Both the position numbers and the translations under genes were made by a program. From Microbacterium sp. SORGH_AS_0428 (lineage in GTDB: Bacteria; Actinomycetota; Actinomycetes; Actinomycetales; Microbacteriaceae): a stretch of DNA of 64,000 nucleotides. Every line of letters starts with the position of its first letter. Position 1 is the stretch's first letter. The stretch lies in NCBI RefSeq assembly GCF_031453615.1, contig NZ_JAVIZT010000001.1, positions 2,604,001 to 2,668,000 of the forward strand, in the 5' to 3' direction. Shown here in pieces: positions 62,034 to 64,000 of the stretch. The notes under the pieces were generated by a model. It was not told the DNA's origin and searched no databases. It was given only the letters and a program-made list of their open reading frames with translations.

Positions 62034-64000
62034 ATGCACCAGGGGGCGGGCCCATCCGAGCAGGCACTGTCGATCGCCGATCCGTACACGGGCCTCGACG
62101 CGGACGAGGCTGCCCGACGTCTCGCCGCGGGGCTGGGCAACGCGGTCGAGGCCGACACATCGCGCAGCGTGTGGAACATCGTGCGCGCCAACGTGTTCAC
62201 CCTGTTCAACGGCATCGTCGGAGCATGCTTCCTCGTGCTGCTGCTGGTCGGCCGGTGGCAGGACGCCCTGTTCGGCCTGGCTGCCTTCGCCAACGCGATC
62301 ATCGGCACGGTGCAGGAATTCCGTGCCAAGCTCGCCCTCGACCGTCTCGCCCTGCTGAACGCGCCCCGCGCCCGCGTGCGACGCGAGGGGCGCGAGGTGG
62401 AGATCGCGCCCGCGGAGGTCGTGCTCGGCGACGTGCTCGTGCTGCGGGCGGGCGATCAGATCGCTGCAGACGCGGTGCTGCTGCGAGCCGTGGCGCTGCA
62501 GGTCGACGAGTCGATGCTCACCGGCGAATCGGATGCGGTCGACAAACGCCCCGGGGACGAGGTGCTCTCGGGGTCGATCGTCGTCGGCGGCGAGGGCGAC
62601 GCGCGGGTCGACAAGGTCGGCGCGGACTCCTACGCGAATCGCTTCCAGTCCGAGGCCAAGCGCTTCTCGATGGTGCGCAGCGAGCTGCGCACCAGCATCG
62701 ACCGCGTGCTCAGGTGGGTGAGCTGGGGGATCGGACCGATCGGACTGCTCGTGCTCAACGCGCAGGTCATGGTCGCCGGCGGCTGGGGGGTGATCTTCTC
62801 CGAGGGACGCTGGGAGCAGGCGGTGGTCAACACCATCGCCTCGCTCACGGCGATGATCCCGCTGGGTCTGGTGCTCATGACCTCGATCGCGTTCGCGGTC
62901 GGGGCGGCGAAGCTCGCCGCCAAGCAGGTGCTCGTCAACGAGCTGCCGGCCGTCGAGGGACTCGCGAGGGTCGACGTCATCTGCCTCGACAAGACGGGCA
63001 CCCTGACCGAGGGTGAGATCACCTTCGACGCCGCGCATCCCCTGCCGGACGCGGCGGAAGGCTGGGAGGGCGCGCTCGCGTGGTACGGCGCGGCTCCCGA
63101 TGCCAACGCGACGGCGCGGTGTCTGCGGGAGCCCTATCCGAACCCTCCCGATACCCCTCCGACCGCGCGGATCGGATTCTCCTCCGCCCGCAAGTGGAGC
63201 GCGGTCTCGCTGGCGGGGGCGACGTGGGTGCTGGGCGCTCCCGAGATGGTGTTCCCGGAGGAGGCGACCGATGCCGCATCCGTCCTCGGCGCACTCGTGA
63301 CCGGACTCGCCTCGCGGGGCCTGCGCACGCTCGTGCTGGCGCAGGCGCCTGTCGCGCTCGACGACCGAGACGTGGCGGAGGAGCGTCTTCCTGTTGCGCT
63401 CCGCCCCGCCGCGGTCGTCACGTTCCGCGAGCGCGTGCGCGCGGATGCCGCGCAGACCCTCTCGTACTTCCACGCACAGGGGGTCGGGGTGCGCATCATC
63501 TCGGGCGACAACCCGCGCACGGTCGCCGCCATCGCCCGGGATGTGGGCCTGGATGTCGCCGAGGGTTACGACGCGCGGATGCTCCCGGACGACCAGGAGG
63601 CGCTGGCCGAGGTCCTCGAGACGCACACCGTGTTCGGGCGGGTCACCCCCGAGCAGAAGAAGGCGATGGTGCTCGCCCTGCAGAGCCGCGGACACACCGT
63701 CGCGATGACGGGAGACGGCGTCAACGACGCGCTGGCCATCAAGACCGCCGACATGGGGATCGCCATGAACTCGGGTGCCGCCGCGACGAAGGCCGTCGCG
63801 CGGCTCGTGCTGCTGGATGGCAGGTTCTCGCACCTGCCGGATGTCGTCGCCGAGGGGCGTCAGGTCATCGCGAACATCGAGCGCGTCTCGATGCTGTTCC
63901 TCACCAAGACCGCCTACGCGACGGCGTTGGCCATCCTGTTCGGCACGCTCGTCCTGTCGTTCCCGTTCCTGCCGCGCCAGCTGTCCATCACCGACGGGCT
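62034..64000 (+). CDS. Cation-transporting P-type ATPase (CtpE-like), 3'-truncated
   Basis: At least 655 residues of a P-type ATPase that runs off the window end. Actuator motif LTGES (around residue 163), phosphorylation site CLDKTGTLTEGE with Asp319, and hinge MTGDGVNDALAIK near 560 are intact, with membrane helices before and after. There is no heavy-metal-binding domain or CPC motif at the N terminus, so transport of calcium, magnesium or another hard cation is likely. The overall form is that of mycobacterial CtpE (calcium uptake); this is a family guess. ATG 62034 follows an ATAGGGTGAG ribosome-site-like stretch. Confidence 0.9.
   Translation, partial: MHQGAGPSEQALSIADPYTGLDADEAARRLAAGLGNAVEADTSRSVWNIVRANVFTLFNGIVGACFLVLLLVGRWQDALFGLAAFANAIIGTVQEFRAKLALDRLALLNAPRARVRREGREVEIAPAEVVLGDVLVLRAGDQIAADAVLLRAVALQVDESMLTGESDAVDKRPGDEVLSGSIVVGGEGDARVDKVGADSYANRFQSEAKRFSMVRSELRTSIDRVLRWVSWGIGPIGLLVLNAQVMVAGGWGVIFSEGRWEQAVVNTIASLTAMIPLGLVLMTSIAFAVGAAKLAAKQVLVNELPAVEGLARVDVICLDKTGTLTEGEITFDAAHPLPDAAEGWEGALAWYGAAPDANATARCLREPYPNPPDTPPTARIGFSSARKWSAVSLAGATWVLGAPEMVFPEEATDAASVLGALVTGLASRGLRTLVLAQAPVALDDRDVAEERLPVALRPAAVVTFRERVRADAAQTLSYFHAQGVGVRIISGDNPRTVAAIARDVGLDVAEGYDARMLPDDQEALAEVLETHTVFGRVTPEQKKAMVLALQSRGHTVAMTGDGVNDALAIKTADMGIAMNSGAAATKAVARLVLLDGRFSHLPDVVAEGRQVIANIERVSMLFLTKTAYATALAILFGTLVLSFPFLPRQLSITDG

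Overview
The window is high-GC actinobacterial chromosome, most likely Microbacteriaceae and probably Microbacterium or a close relative. Supporting signs are strong G/C codon bias, many 4-bp ATGA/GTGA gene overlaps, actinobacterial regulator and ABC-importer families, a class-E-type LAxTG sorting motif, and very frequent GGATGC/GCATCC words. I see no insertion sequence, prophage, CRISPR array, rRNA or origin. Genus assignment is inference.

Layout. (1) 1-4251: two sugar ABC permeases (the first cut by the window edge), a GH3 glycosidase and a LacI regulator. (2) 4274-12465: a putrescine/GABA catabolic cluster: PucR-type regulator, gabT, a flavin amine oxidase broken by a one-base frameshift, a universal stress protein, an APC permease and an aldehyde dehydrogenase. 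(3) 12508-17138, minus strand: an HSP90-like ATPase translationally coupled to a large TPR-like helical-repeat protein. (4) 17286-19083: a coupled trio of PPOX-fold protein, membrane-anchored HExxH protein and lipoprotein. (5) 19228-24959: tRNA-Trp, secE, nusG, then a cohesin-domain surface protein with a dockerin-bearing amidase, then rplK-rplA. (6) 25012-28831: acylphosphatase, divergent lysE/lysG, a quinone-oxidoreductase-like enzyme and a TetR regulator. (7) 28959-43191: a saccharide-use region with two TIM-barrel isomerases, two Gfo/Idh/MocA dehydrogenases, an Opp/Dpp-type importer, a LacI regulator, an FAD oxidoreductase and a secreted GH5 glycanase. (8) 43252-46242, minus strand: MarR regulator and DHA2 exporter under a three-dyad operator, and a YqaJ-type nuclease. 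(9) 46414-56853: two giant sortase-anchored proteins, each ending in a 5'-nucleotidase module, one fused to an M1 aminopeptidase-like domain and the other to an ExeM/NucH-like nuclease; rplJ-rplL sits between them. (10) 56905-61946: LacI regulator divergent from an Agl-type sugar importer, with four palindromic operators between them. (11) 62034-64000: a cation P-type ATPase cut by the window end.

The genes fit a free-living heterotroph that scavenges plant or microbial polymers: oligosaccharides, polyamines, extracellular nucleic acids and peptides. The usual secE-nusG-rplK-rplA-rplJ-rplL block is split here by about 3 kb and then about 26 kb of accessory genes. The most unusual items are the adjacent cohesin/dockerin-amidase pair, the HSP90-TPR operon, the peptidase/nuclease-nucleotidase surface fusions, and the over-represented GGATGC word.
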